NCBI GenBank assembly: GCA_030529085.1
Contig: JAUMXM010000019.1
Location: 1 to 35,093 of the forward strand
DNA: 35,093 nt
Source: Rikenellaceae bacterium
GTDB lineage: Bacteria; Bacteroidota; Bacteroidia; Bacteroidales; Rikenellaceae
Direction of reading: 5' to 3'
The translations under genes and the position numbers were made by a program. The notes beneath the pieces were generated by a model. It made no database searches, was not told where the DNA came from, and saw only the letters and a program-made list of their open reading frames with translations. Position 1 is the stretch's first letter; each line of letters opens with the position of its first letter. Of the stretch, positions 8,847-16,448 are shown one piece after another.

Positions 8847-9656
8847 ATGAAACGACTCTTGATGATATACGCGCTGCTGCTCCTGAGTTGGGCAGCCTGT
8901 GCGCAGAGCGATTCGCTCGCCGTGGAGAGCAGTCTCCCTGCTCCCGAGCCGATGCCTGCATCGGTCGAGGCGATGTGGGATGCCGCCAATACGGCCTACA
9001 TCAACAACGACTATGCCCGTGCCGAGGAGGTCTATATGGCCATCGAGGCGCAGGGTGAGCGTTCGGCGAAGCTCTACTACAACCTGGCCAACGCCTGCTT
9101 CAAGCAGGAGGAGCTGGGTCGTGCCATCCTCTACTACCACCGCGCCCTGCTCCTCTCGCCCGGCGACGAGGATACGCGCTACAACCTTTCGGTAGCCGAG
9201 GCCCGCACGAAGGATACGATCGACGTGATCCCCGAATTCTTCCTCACCACCTGGATGCGCGCCCTGCGCCACGCGATGAGCTCGAATCTCTGGTGTGGCG
9301 TCTCGTTGGTGTTGCTGGTGGCGATGTTGGCCCTGGTGCTCTTCTACCTCTTGGCACACCGTCTCTCGCTGCGCAAGGTGGGTTTCTACGGTACGCTATG
9401 TGCGCTGCTGCTCTTTGTGGTGGCCACGTGGTTTGCCGCTGCGAATCGTGCCGAGCAGCTCAGCGAGGAGCGTGCTGTGGTGATGAGCCTCTCGGCGGCT
9501 GTCAAATCTTCGCCCGACAGAGCCGCTACCGACCTCTTCGTCTTACACGAGGGTACGGTGGTCGAGGTGACCAACCGCTTGGCCGAGTGGTGCGAGGTGA
9601 CGATTGCCGATGGCAAGAAGGGGTGGACCGAAAGCAGTAAATTGGAGGTAATCTGA
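8847..9656 (+). CDS. batE: BatE, TPR and SH3-type aerotolerance protein
   Basis: Second Bat component, 269 aa from ATG 8847; an in-frame TTG lies at 8841, but the ATG gives a clean signal peptide (MKRLLMIYALLLLSWAACAQ). Order of parts: signal peptide 1-20; TPR-like helices at ~32-110 (AANTAYINNDYARAEEVY, KLYYNLANACFKQEELGRAI, LLLSPGDEDTRYNLSVAE); two transmembrane helices at ~148-170 and ~178-198; a C-terminal SH3-like domain at ~205-269 (VVEVTNRLAEWCEVTIADGK, GWTESSKLEVI), a combination characteristic of BatE. It follows batD by 17 bases, and its TGA overlaps the recR ATG by one base, so the three genes are one transcript. Confidence 0.9.
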   Translation: MKRLLMIYALLLLSWAACAQSDSLAVESSLPAPEPMPASVEAMWDAANTAYINNDYARAEEVYMAIEAQGERSAKLYYNLANACFKQEELGRAILYYHRALLLSPGDEDTRYNLSVAEARTKDTIDVIPEFFLTTWMRALRHAMSSNLWCGVSLVLLVAMLALVLFYLLAHRLSLRKVGFYGTLCALLLFVVATWFAAANRAEQLSEERAVVMSLSAAVKSSPDRAATDLFVLHEGTVVEVTNRLAEWCEVTIADGKKGWTESSKLEVI

Positions 9657-10252
9657 TGTCGTTGCTACTGCAAAATGTGGTGGGTGAGCTGACCAAGCTC
9701 CCCGGCATCGGACGCCGCACGGCGCTCCGCCTGGCGATGCATCTGTTGCGCATGGAGCCCGAGTCGGTCGATGAGATGACCTCGGCCATCGCCCGCTTTC
9801 GCCACGAGATCAAACATTGCACGCGCTGCAACAATCTCTCGGACAGCGATATCTGCCCCGTCTGTGCCGATAAGGAGCGCGACCATGCGACCATCTGCGT
9901 TGTCGAGCAGGTGGCCGACCTCCTCTCGATTGAGAATACCCACCAATACCGTGGCACCTACCACGTGCTGGGGGGTGTAATCTCGCCGATGCAGGGCATC
10001 GCCCCCTCGGACCTGAAGATCGATCTGCTGTGCGAGCGTATCGCTGCGGGGGGTGTCAAGGAGGTGATCCTGGCCATCTCGACCTCGGTCGAGGGTGAAA
10101 CGACCCTCTTCTACCTGATGAGCCGCCTGCGCCAATTCGAGGGGCTGAAGGTGACCACCATTGCGCGAGGTATCGGCTTCGGCGACGAGTTGGAGTATGT
10201 CGACGAGCTGACCATCACCCATGCCATGCTCAACCGCCGCGAGCTGGAGTAA
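9656..10252 (+). CDS. recR: Recombination mediator protein RecR
   Basis: Works with RecO (and RecF) to load RecA on gapped DNA. It is 198 aa, standard length. Seen: N-terminal helix-hairpin-helix LPGIGRRTALRLAMHLL (~15-31), a four-cysteine zinc finger at ~54-70 (CTRCNNLSDSDICPVC), and a Toprim domain (~80-175) with CVVEQVADLLSIE and the YHVLGGVISPMQGI stretch. The start is fixed by the TGATG overlap with batE, with GGAGG at 9644-9648, one of the few clear Shine-Dalgarno-like sequences here, suggesting translational coupling. recF lies about 2 kb away on the opposite strand. Confidence 0.96.
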   Translation: MSLLLQNVVGELTKLPGIGRRTALRLAMHLLRMEPESVDEMTSAIARFRHEIKHCTRCNNLSDSDICPVCADKERDHATICVVEQVADLLSIENTHQYRGTYHVLGGVISPMQGIAPSDLKIDLLCERIAAGGVKEVILAISTSVEGETTLFYLMSRLRQFEGLKVTTIARGIGFGDELEYVDELTITHAMLNRRELE

Positions 10253-10326
10253 TGGGGGTGGCGTGTGAAAGCGTGCGTGAAACCAAAAGATAAACGAGAA
10301 TAATAACCCTTTAATACTTGAAAACA

Positions 10327-10752
10327 ATGAAAATTTTCTATCAGATTTTTAGCGTGGCCATCCTCGTAGCCCTCTTGGTGGGTTGCTGCAATTGCCGAGC
10401 CGTGCGCAAGAACCAACTTCCGATCATCGGCACCGAGTGGCAGCTCGTGCAGCTGGGTGAGGAGTCGATGCAGCCCCAGGAGGATCGCTTCACGATCCAG
10501 TTCCTCGCCGAGGAGAACCGCTTTGCAGGTGTGGGCGACGGCAACCGCCTGACGGCCACCTACGTCTTGAACGAGAAGCAGCACACCGTACGCCTCGAGA
10601 ATGCCGGCATGACCCGCATGATGACCCCCAACCAGGAGTTGGAGGATCGCTTTGTTGCGATGCTGGGCAAGGTTACGGCCTACGACATGGACGGCACGAT
10701 GCTGATGCTCTTTGCCGACAAGGAGCTGCTGGCCGTCTTCCAGGCCAAGTAG
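10327..10752 (+). CDS. META-domain (HslJ-like) lipoprotein
   Basis: 141 aa from ATG 10327; the upstream TTG at 10318 would only add MKT. A lipoprotein signal sequence ends in LLVGC (Cys about 19), so it should be anchored in a membrane facing the periplasm. The mature part has the META/HslJ-like pattern: GTEWQLVQLGEESM, FTIQFLAEENRFAGVGDGNRLTATY, and MMTPNQELEDRFVAMLGKVTAYDMDGTMLML. META-domain proteins are linked to envelope stress and motility in other bacteria, but no enzymatic activity is known and I infer none here. It is 74 bases after recR with no clear promoter between, so probably last in the fumarase operon; a terminator follows. Confidence 0.8.
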   Translation: MKIFYQIFSVAILVALLVGCCNCRAVRKNQLPIIGTEWQLVQLGEESMQPQEDRFTIQFLAEENRFAGVGDGNRLTATYVLNEKQHTVRLENAGMTRMMTPNQELEDRFVAMLGKVTAYDMDGTMLMLFADKELLAVFQAK

Positions 10753-10771
10753 GAACTTGTAGCCTACAACA

Positions 10772-10801
10772 AAAAAAGAGTGCCTCGCAGCACTCTTTTT
10801 T
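10772..10801. terminator. Bidirectional intrinsic terminator between META gene and DUF721 gene
   Basis: A 12-bp perfect stem (AAAAAAGAGTGC / GCACTCTTTTTT) with a 6-nt loop separates two convergent transcription units and provides a U-tract on both strands. Confidence 0.9.
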
Positions 10802-10838
10802 TATTTTAATTAGCAGCCCTTTTGGTGCCATCCCTTTT

Positions 10839-11129
10839 TTATCGCACGATAATCGCATTGACGAGTCGCACCCCCGCCTTCTCGTTCAGCTCGCCCTGCA
10901 GCACTTCGCGTTGGTAGAAGATCTCCTGACGAATCACGCTCGAGCGGATGCGCACATGGAGGATGTGGTTTTCGAGGCGCAGCTCGAGGGTCTCCTGTGC
11001 GGCACGGGATCCCACAACCGCTGCCCAAATCTCGGGCAGACGACCCTCGGCCACCTTCGCAGCCACATAGGGACGCTGGAAGAACTCCTCCAGAATCTCG
11101 CCCATCAACATCGTTTTTGTGCGTCGCAT
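10839..11129 (-). CDS. DUF721 / DciA-like protein
   Basis: 96 aa, starting MRRTKTMLMGEILEEFFQRP and containing LPEIWAAVVGSRAAQETLEL and VRIRSSVIRQEIFYQREVL, the DUF721 pattern. DciA, the best-known member, helps load the replicative helicase DnaB where DnaC/DnaI is absent; this copy may have that role, which is inference. The start is set by the ATG at 11129-11127, one base after the recF stop (TAGGATG), giving tight translational coupling; a longer reading frame from 11162 would overlap recF needlessly. It is the last gene of the recF transcript, ending at the shared terminator at 10772-10801. Confidence 0.85.
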   Translation of the reverse strand: MRRTKTMLMGEILEEFFQRPYVAAKVAEGRLPEIWAAVVGSRAAQETLELRLENHILHVRIRSSVIRQEIFYQREVLQGELNEKAGVRLVNAIIVR

Positions 11130-11130
11130 C

Positions 11131-12231
11131 CTATTCGCGGGTGTTATCGGTGGCCACGCCATCGGCGACGTGGTAGAGGGTATAGTCGACCTCCGCGCGG
11201 TCGAGAATCGTACTCAGACGCGTGGGGTTGCAGTCGGTGATCAGAATCTGGCCAAACTCCTCGGCCGAAACCAGGCGGATGAGCTGCTCGACGCGCCCTG
11301 CATCGAGCTTGTCGAACAAATCGTCCAGAAGCAGGATCGGTTTCTCACCTGCAGCCTCGCTCAGGAGGGTGTACTGCGCCAATTTCAGGGCAATGAGGAA
11401 GGATTTCTGCTGACCCTGCGAGCCATATTTGCGCAAGGGATAGCCACCGATTTTGAGCACCAAATCGTCGCGGTGGATACCCGCCGTGGTAAATTCGTTG
11501 GCCAAATCCTTCTGGCGGGCCGCCTGGAGTACCTCCTTGAAGGGGCGCTCGTTGAGCTCCGATTTGTAATTGAGCTCCACCTGCTCGCGATCCTCCGAGA
11601 GGGCCTTGTAGAAGGCCGCCACGAGGGGCTGCAGCTGCTCGACGATCTCTGTGCGGCGGGCGTGAATCTTCTCGCCGTGCTCGATGAGCTGCTGGTCGTA
11701 GATCGAGAGCATCATCTCGTTGGGCTGCATCTTGAGCAGGCGGTTGCGCTCCGCAATGACGGCGTTGTAGCGTATCAGGGCCGCCATGTAGGGGCGGTCG
11801 ATGGTCGAGAGGAAGGCGTTGAGGAAGCGACGGCGCTCCTCGGCCGAGTCGCTGATCAAGACCGAGTCGGCCGGCGAGATGATCACCGCCGGAATCAGCC
11901 CCACGTGGTCCGAGAGGCGCTCATACTCCTTGCCGTTGCGCTTGAGGACCTTGCCCCCCTTGCGCGAGAAGGAGCAGACGACCTGCTCCGAGGTTTGGCG
12001 ATCGGTGGCGTAATGCCCCTCGGCCATAAAGAACTCCGCGCCATGACGCACCGTCTGCCCGTCGGTCATGCCGAAGGCCGACTTGCACATCGAAAGGTAG
12101 TAGACGGCATCGACCACATTGGTCTTGCCGGCACCGTTGTCGCCCACCAGGCAGTTGATGCCCGGGCGGAAGCAAAGCTCCCCCTCGGCGATGTTTTTGA
12201 AGTTCAGTAGCGCGAGTTTTTTCAGATACAT
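11131..12231 (-). CDS. recF: DNA replication and repair protein RecF
   Basis: An SMC-like ATPase that recognises single-strand gap boundaries and directs RecR/RecO to load RecA. It is 366 aa, normal length. Walker A GDNGAGKTN is at ~30-38; the ABC signature is KYGSQGQQKSF in the C-terminal third; Walker B is ILLLDDLFDKLD, followed by QILITDCNPT. The N-terminal MYLKKLALLNFKNI fits the family start. A TAACTTTG -7-like sequence (12243-12236) lies only a few bases before the start codon, so if functional the message would be nearly leaderless. The gene is divergent from the TPR-ribH pair and coupled to the downstream DUF721 gene; dnaA/dnaN are not here. Confidence 0.95.
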   Translation of the reverse strand: MYLKKLALLNFKNIAEGELCFRPGINCLVGDNGAGKTNVVDAVYYLSMCKSAFGMTDGQTVRHGAEFFMAEGHYATDRQTSEQVVCSFSRKGGKVLKRNGKEYERLSDHVGLIPAVIISPADSVLISDSAEERRRFLNAFLSTIDRPYMAALIRYNAVIAERNRLLKMQPNEMMLSIYDQQLIEHGEKIHARRTEIVEQLQPLVAAFYKALSEDREQVELNYKSELNERPFKEVLQAARQKDLANEFTTAGIHRDDLVLKIGGYPLRKYGSQGQQKSFLIALKLAQYTLLSEAAGEKPILLLDDLFDKLDAGRVEQLIRLVSAEEFGQILITDCNPTRLSTILDRAEVDYTLYHVADGVATDNTRE

Positions 12232-12274
12232 AATGCAAAGTTACGAAAAAAATGCGCAAAAATCACTTTCTTTA

Positions 12275-12304
12275 TTGCTCTTTGTGAATAGTTTTGTATC
12301 TTTG
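12275..12304 (+). promoter_or_regulatory. Promoter of the TPR-ribH operon
   Basis: TTG at 12275-12277, 19-bp spacer, TATCTTTG at 12297-12304, with a leader of about 60 nt before ATG 12371. Confidence 0.75.
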
Positions 12305-12370
12305 TTCGCTAATATTGCACCCTATGGGTGTTTGTGTAGAAAATTAATAAACTAAAAACTTTCAAATACT

Positions 12371-13054
12371 ATGGCAAAAAAGAACATCGCCGAGCCCGAA
12401 GCACTGGGTCAGGCTATGAACAAAACCGAACTTTTCTTTGAGAACAACGGCCGCAAGGTGACCTACATTTTCCTCGCGCTGCTCGCTTTGGGTCTGGCTA
12501 TCTACGCCTACCGTGCCCTCGTCGTATCGCCCCGCGTGGAGAAGGCTGCTGCCCTGCTGTCGGAGGCTCAGGCTCGCTTCAACGCCGAGACGCCCGACTA
12601 TGAGCTGGCCCTGGTGGGTGATGCCAACGGTGCCGGTTTCCTCGATGTGATCGACAGCTACGGCTCGACCCCCTCGGGTAACCTCGCCAAGCACTATGCC
12701 GGTATCTGCTACCTGCACAACGGAGACCTGGAGTCGGCTGCCGACTACCTGAAGAAGTTCTCGTGCGTAAAGGGTGAGGCCGGTGCGCTGATCAACGCCC
12801 AGAACTACGGTCTGCAGGGTGACATCGCTGTCGACAAGGGTGAGTACAAGGCTGCTGTAGCCCTCTTCGAGAAGGCTTCGGAGGCTGCCGAGAACAACCT
12901 GACGGCGCCCCTCTACCTGCGCAAGGCTGCTCAGGCCGAGCAGGCTCAGGGCAACACCGAGGCTGCTATCGAGCTCTATGAGCGCATCAAGGCCGAGTAT
13001 CCCGCTTCGATGGAGGCTCGCGATGCCGAGAAGATGCTGGGTGCCATTCGCTAA
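12371..13054 (+). CDS. Membrane-anchored tetratricopeptide-repeat protein
   Basis: 227 aa. A short cytoplasmic N-terminus is followed by one membrane helix at ~30-50 (VTYIFLALLALGLAIYAYRAL), so the rest is expected outside the inner membrane. Residues ~55-227 form TPR-like helical pairs, e.g. LAKHYAGICYLHNGDLESAADYL, then NYGLQGDIAVDKGEYKAAVALF and APLYLRKAAQAEQAQGNTEAAIELY. The layout resembles YfgM-type proteins that attach to the Sec translocon, but that is only an architectural resemblance. It is 19 bases upstream of ribH and shares its promoter; I recall the same pair in other Bacteroidota. No catalytic residues are evident, so a scaffold role is the safest inference. Confidence 0.8.
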   Translation: MAKKNIAEPEALGQAMNKTELFFENNGRKVTYIFLALLALGLAIYAYRALVVSPRVEKAAALLSEAQARFNAETPDYELALVGDANGAGFLDVIDSYGSTPSGNLAKHYAGICYLHNGDLESAADYLKKFSCVKGEAGALINAQNYGLQGDIAVDKGEYKAAVALFEKASEAAENNLTAPLYLRKAAQAEQAQGNTEAAIELYERIKAEYPASMEARDAEKMLGAIR

Positions 13055-13073
13055 TTAGATTCCCTTCGAGTAG

Positions 13074-13604
13074 ATGGCTACCGCTAATCACAACCTGTCG
13101 CAGTTCTATAGCGAGCTTCCCTCGGCTGCCGAGATGCGTTTCGGCATCGTTGTTGCCGAGTGGAATCCCGAGGTGACCGAGGCACTCCTTGAGGGTGCCA
13201 TCCGCACACTTCGTGCTGCAGGCTGCCCCGAGAAGCATATCCAGGTGAAGCACGTCCCCGGCACCTTCGAGCTGACGCTCGGTGCGCAGTTCTTCGCCGA
13301 ATATACCGAGGTGGATGCCGTGATTGCGTTGGGTTGCGTGATTCAGGGCGAGACGCGCCACTTCGACTTCATCTGCCAGGGTGTCACGCAGGGCATCACC
13401 GAGGTGCAGCTGCATTGGAATATGCCGATTGCCTTCGGTGTGCTGACGGTCGAGAACCAACAGCAGGCCCTCGATCGCGCCGGTGGTCGTCACGGCAACA
13501 AGGGTGACGAGGCTGCTGCCGCCGCCATCCAGATGGTACACCTCCAGCTCGAGATGGATGCCGCTGCTCCCGACCGCGAACTCGACCGCCGCTCGGTGAA
13601 CTAA
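13074..13604 (+). CDS. ribH: 6,7-dimethyl-8-ribityllumazine synthase
   Basis: Penultimate step of riboflavin synthesis, condensing 3,4-dihydroxy-2-butanone-4-phosphate with the ribitylamino-pyrimidine; the family assembles as pentamers or 60-mer capsids. It is 176 aa. Family motifs in order: FGIVVAEWNPEVTEALLEGA (~24-43), VPGTFELTLGAQFF, ALGCVIQGETRHFDFIC with the catalytic His, and FGVLTVENQQQALDRAGG. About 15 C-terminal residues after IQMVHLQLEM are an acidic/basic tail. Only this riboflavin gene is present and no FMN riboswitch was seen upstream, so regulation probably comes through the TPR-gene promoter. Confidence 0.95.
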   Translation: MATANHNLSQFYSELPSAAEMRFGIVVAEWNPEVTEALLEGAIRTLRAAGCPEKHIQVKHVPGTFELTLGAQFFAEYTEVDAVIALGCVIQGETRHFDFICQGVTQGITEVQLHWNMPIAFGVLTVENQQQALDRAGGRHGNKGDEAAAAAIQMVHLQLEMDAAAPDRELDRRSVN

Positions 13605-13652
13605 ATTCGGGGGAGGGGAGAGAGTTAAGGACATCCCAGAAGAGTCAATAGT

Positions 13653-13683
13653 AAAAGGAGAACCAAACGGTTCTCCTTTTTTT
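13653..13683 (+). terminator. Intrinsic terminator of the TPR-ribH operon
   Basis: Perfect 12-bp stem AAAAGGAGAACC / GGTTCTCCTTTT with loop AAAC and a U-tract to 13683, 49 bases after the ribH stop. Confidence 0.9.
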
Positions 13684-13684
13684 G

Positions 13685-13715
13685 TTATAGCGACTTATAA
13701 CGACCTATATTATAA
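13685..13715. repeat. Short 10-bp periodic array (2-3 units)
   Basis: Units of the form TATAGCGACT / TATAACGACC / TATATTAT at 10-bp spacing lie between the ribH and infC terminators. They are the reverse-complement form of the GTCGCTATA units in the larger arrays. Confidence 0.55.
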
Positions 13716-13722
13716 TAATAGG

Positions 13723-13752
13723 TAAAAGAAAAAGGGTCGCTTGCGCAACCCT
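13723..13752 (-). terminator. Intrinsic terminator of infC
   Basis: On the minus strand an 8-bp stem AGGGTTGC / GCGACCCT (one U-G pair) closed by a GCAA tetraloop is followed by a U-rich tract. It begins 9 bases after the infC stop. Confidence 0.8.
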
Positions 13753-13761
13753 CTCTCTTTC

Positions 13762-14373
13762 TTACTTCTTCGTGCCTTTCGGGGCAAGAATCATATTCAT
13801 CTTCTTGCCATCGAGCTTCGGCATCATCTCTACCTTTGCGAACTCCTCCAGGTCGGTGGCAAAACGCAACAGCAGAATCTCACCCTGCTCCTTGAAGACA
13901 ATCGAGCGACCGCGGAAGAAGACATACGCCTTCACCTTGGCACCCTCCTTCAGGAAGTTTTGGGCATGCTTGAGCTTGAAGTTGTAGTCGTGGTCGTCGG
14001 TCTGCGGGCCGAAACGAATCTCCTTGATTACCACCTTCGTCTGATTCGCCTTGATCTCCTTTGCCTTGCGCTTGAGCTGGTAGAGGAACTTCTGGTAATC
14101 GGCGATGCGGCAAACCGGGGGATCGGCCTTGGGCGAGATCTCGATCAGATCCAACTCCATCTCATCGGCCAAACGCAACGCCTCACGAATCGGCAGCACC
14201 TGTGCCTCGGGCACATTGTCGCCCACCACGCGCACCTGGGGTGCCGTGATCTCGTTGTTGATGCGATGCGGGTTCTCCTTCTCTACGCGGCCACCACGGG
14301 GTGCGCCGGCAGGTTTCGGTCTGTTGTTCCCGGGGTTGAACGGCCTCGGCGGGAACGGTTTCGTTGTTGCGAT
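13762..14373 (-). CDS. infC: Translation initiation factor IF-3 with non-canonical start codon
   Basis: Binds the 30S subunit, prevents premature joining of 50S and proofreads the initiator codon. Core motifs: [63 protein letters not shown]. There is no in-frame ATG, GTG or TTG between the upstream stop (14394-14392) and the GTG at 14235, and starting there would cut off the conserved RINNEI segment. The likely start is ATC at 14373-14371 (203 aa, reading [16 protein letters not shown] after the first Met) or ATT at 14385-14383 (207 aa). AUU and AUC starts on infC are known and allow IF-3 to repress itself. The N-terminus is a Pro/Arg/Gly-rich extension. It lies 42 bases after thrS, probably in the same transcript. 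Confidence 0.85.
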   Translation of the reverse strand: MATTKPFPPRPFNPGNNRPKPAGAPRGGRVEKENPHRINNEITAPQVRVVGDNVPEAQVLPIREALRLADEMELDLIEISPKADPPVCRIADYQKFLYQLKRKAKEIKANQTKVVIKEIRFGPQTDDHDYNFKLKHAQNFLKEGAKVKAYVFFRGRSIVFKEQGEILLLRFATDLEEFAKVEMMPKLDGKKMNMILAPKGTKK

Positions 14374-14415
14374 AGTTGTATAAATTAAAGGTTAATAAAT
14401 GACGTTCTTGAGTCG

Positions 14416-16365
14416 TTACGCCTTCATCTTGTTGGCCTCAATCTCTGCCTCGACCTGTGCCGAGATCATATCCTTGAAGGCCTCCATCGACATCTGACCC
14501 TTGTCGCCCTCACCCTGGGCGCGTACCGATACCAAGCCCTCGGCCGACTCCTTCTCACCCACGATCAGCAGGTAGGGGATGCGCTTGAGCTCGTTATCGC
14601 GGATCTTGCGGCCGATCTTCTCGTTGCGGTCGTCGATCTGGGCGCGCACGTCGTTGCGATTCAGGTACTCGACCACCGACTCGGCATACTCGTTGTACTT
14701 CTCCGAGATGGGGAGCACAACAACCTGGTCGGGCGAGAGCCAGAGCGGGAAGCGACCTGCGGTGTGCTCGAGCAGCACGGCCACGAAGCGCTCCATCGAG
14801 CCGAAGGGGGCGCGGTGGATCATAATCGGGCGGTGGAGCTTATCGTCGGCACCCTTGTAGGTCAGATCGAAACGCTCGGGGAGGTTGTAATCGACCTGGA
14901 TCGTACCCAGCTGCCAGCTGCGGCCAATGGCGTCCTTGACCATGAAGTCGAGCTTCGGGCCATAGAAAGCGGCCTCGCCATACTCCACGACGGTCTTCAG
15001 ACCCTTCTCCTCGGCAGCCTTGATGATAGCCTGCTCGGCCTTCTCCCAATTCTCGTCCGAGCCGATGTACTTCTCGTGGTTGGTCTGGTGGCGGAGCGAA
15101 ACCTGGGCCGTATAGTTGTCGAATTTGAGCGTGCGGAAGATGTAGAGCACGATGTCGATCACGCGCTCGAACTCCGAGAGGAGCTGATCGGGACGGCAGA
15201 AGAGGTGGGCGTCGTCCTGCGTGAACGAGCGCACGCGCGTCAAGCCGTGCAGCTCACCCGACTGCTCGTAGCGACATACCGTACCGAACTCGGCCAGGCG
15301 GATCGGCAGATCCTTGTACGAGCGGGGCTTCGAGCGGTAGATCTCGCAGTGGTGGGGGCAGTTCATCGGCTTGAGGAAGTACTCCTCGCCCTCGATCGGG
15401 GTCTGGATGGGCTGGAACGAATCCTTGCCATACTTGGCGTAGTGGCCCGAGGTTACGTAGAGCTCCTTGTTGCCGATCGGCGGCGTGATCACCTGCTGAT
15501 AGCCGTGCTCCTTCTGCACCTTGCGCAGGAACTGCTCGAGGCGGTCGCGCAGGGCGGTACCCTTCGGCAACCAGAGGGGCAGACCCTGACCTACACGCTG
15601 CGAGAAGGTGAACAACTCGAGATCCTTACCCAGCTTGCGGTGGTCGCGCTTCTTGGCCTCCTCCAACATCACCAGATACTCGTCGAGCATCGACTTCTTG
15701 GGGAACGAGATACCGTAGATGCGGGTCAGCATCTTGTTCTTCTCGTTACCGCGCCAGTAGGCACCGGCTACCGAGAGGAGTTTGATGGCCTTCACAAGGC
15801 CCGTGTTCGGAATATGGGGGCCGCGGCAGAGGTCGGTGAACGAGCCGTTCTTGTAGAACGAAATCGTACCATCCTCCAGCTCGCTGATCAGCTCCACTTT
15901 GTACTGGTCGCCCTTCTCGGTGAAGGTCTTCAGGGCCTCGGCCTTCGATACCTCGTAGCGAGTCACCTCCTCCTTCGTGCGAGCCAGCTCGATCATCTTG
16001 TTTTCGATGGTTACCAGGTCACCCTCCGTAATCGGCTGGGGGCAATCTACGTCGTAGTAGAAGCCGTTCTCGATGGCGGGGCCGATACCGAACTTGATGC
16101 CCGGATAGAGAGCCTCCAAAGCCTCGGCCAAGAGGTGCGACGAGGTGTGCCAGAAGGCGTGCTTACCCTCGGCATCTTCCCATTTGTAGAATTTGATCGA
16201 GGCATCCTCCTCGATCGGCAGCGTCATGTCAACAGTTGCACCATTGACCGAGGCGGCCAGCGAGTCAGCAGCTAAACGAGGGCTGATGCTCGATGCAATC
16301 TCGAACGCGTTGGTCCCTTTGGCAAACTCCTTTACTGCGCCATCGGGAAAAGTAATTTTGATCAT
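14416..16365 (-). CDS. thrS: Threonyl-tRNA synthetase
   Basis: Charges tRNA-Thr and edits Ser-tRNA-Thr. It is 649 aa, full length. TGS domain at ~1-62; the editing domain at ~63-225 has all four expected ligands, His73 and His77 in HTSSH plus Cys180 and His184 in CRGPH; the class II catalytic core at ~240-535 includes motif 2 region [13 protein letters not shown] and zinc ligands Cys336 (MNCPHHC) and His387, with the third His in [14 protein letters not shown]; the C-terminal anticodon-binding domain starts near 540 ([15 protein letters not shown]). It lies 83 bases after pdxA and just upstream of infC, a classical pairing. No T-box-like leader or clear -7 box was seen in the 83-bp gap. Confidence 0.97.
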   Translation of the reverse strand: MIKITFPDGAVKEFAKGTNAFEIASSISPRLAADSLAASVNGATVDMTLPIEEDASIKFYKWEDAEGKHAFWHTSSHLLAEALEALYPGIKFGIGPAIENGFYYDVDCPQPITEGDLVTIENKMIELARTKEEVTRYEVSKAEALKTFTEKGDQYKVELISELEDGTISFYKNGSFTDLCRGPHIPNTGLVKAIKLLSVAGAYWRGNEKNKMLTRIYGISFPKKSMLDEYLVMLEEAKKRDHRKLGKDLELFTFSQRVGQGLPLWLPKGTALRDRLEQFLRKVQKEHGYQQVITPPIGNKELYVTSGHYAKYGKDSFQPIQTPIEGEEYFLKPMNCPHHCEIYRSKPRSYKDLPIRLAEFGTVCRYEQSGELHGLTRVRSFTQDDAHLFCRPDQLLSEFERVIDIVLYIFRTLKFDNYTAQVSLRHQTNHEKYIGSDENWEKAEQAIIKAAEEKGLKTVVEYGEAAFYGPKLDFMVKDAIGRSWQLGTIQVDYNLPERFDLTYKGADDKLHRPIMIHRAPFGSMERFVAVLLEHTAGRFPLWLSPDQVVVLPISEKYNEYAESVVEYLNRNDVRAQIDDRNEKIGRKIRDNELKRIPYLLIVGEKESAEGLVSVRAQGEGDKGQMSMEAFKDMISAQVEAEIEANKMKA

Positions 16366-16448
16366 AGTTTTATAAAGTTTTTGGTTTTGGCCCCATTCGG
16401 TGCTTCCACAATTACGAGACGGAATACACCTCCCGGGAACCGGTTTTT

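Noticed and set aside
5128-8961. 1277-codon minus-strand open frame opposite the fumarase and batD genes
   Set aside because: It is antisense to two clear genes, has no recognisable domains, is rich in His/Arg/Leu as expected of a complementary frame, and ends in intergenic repeats. It is a composition artefact.
12236-12243. TAACTTTG sequence as recF promoter
   Set aside because: Only a few bases from the start codon and without a -33 TTG at the right distance, so not listed as a promoter.
14764-16275. 503-codon plus-strand frame opposite thrS
   Set aside because: Antisense shadow; thrS has complete catalytic and editing motifs.
16366-16448. T-box or other leader regulator before thrS
   Set aside because: The 83-bp gap has no T-box-like motif or clear anti-terminator pair.
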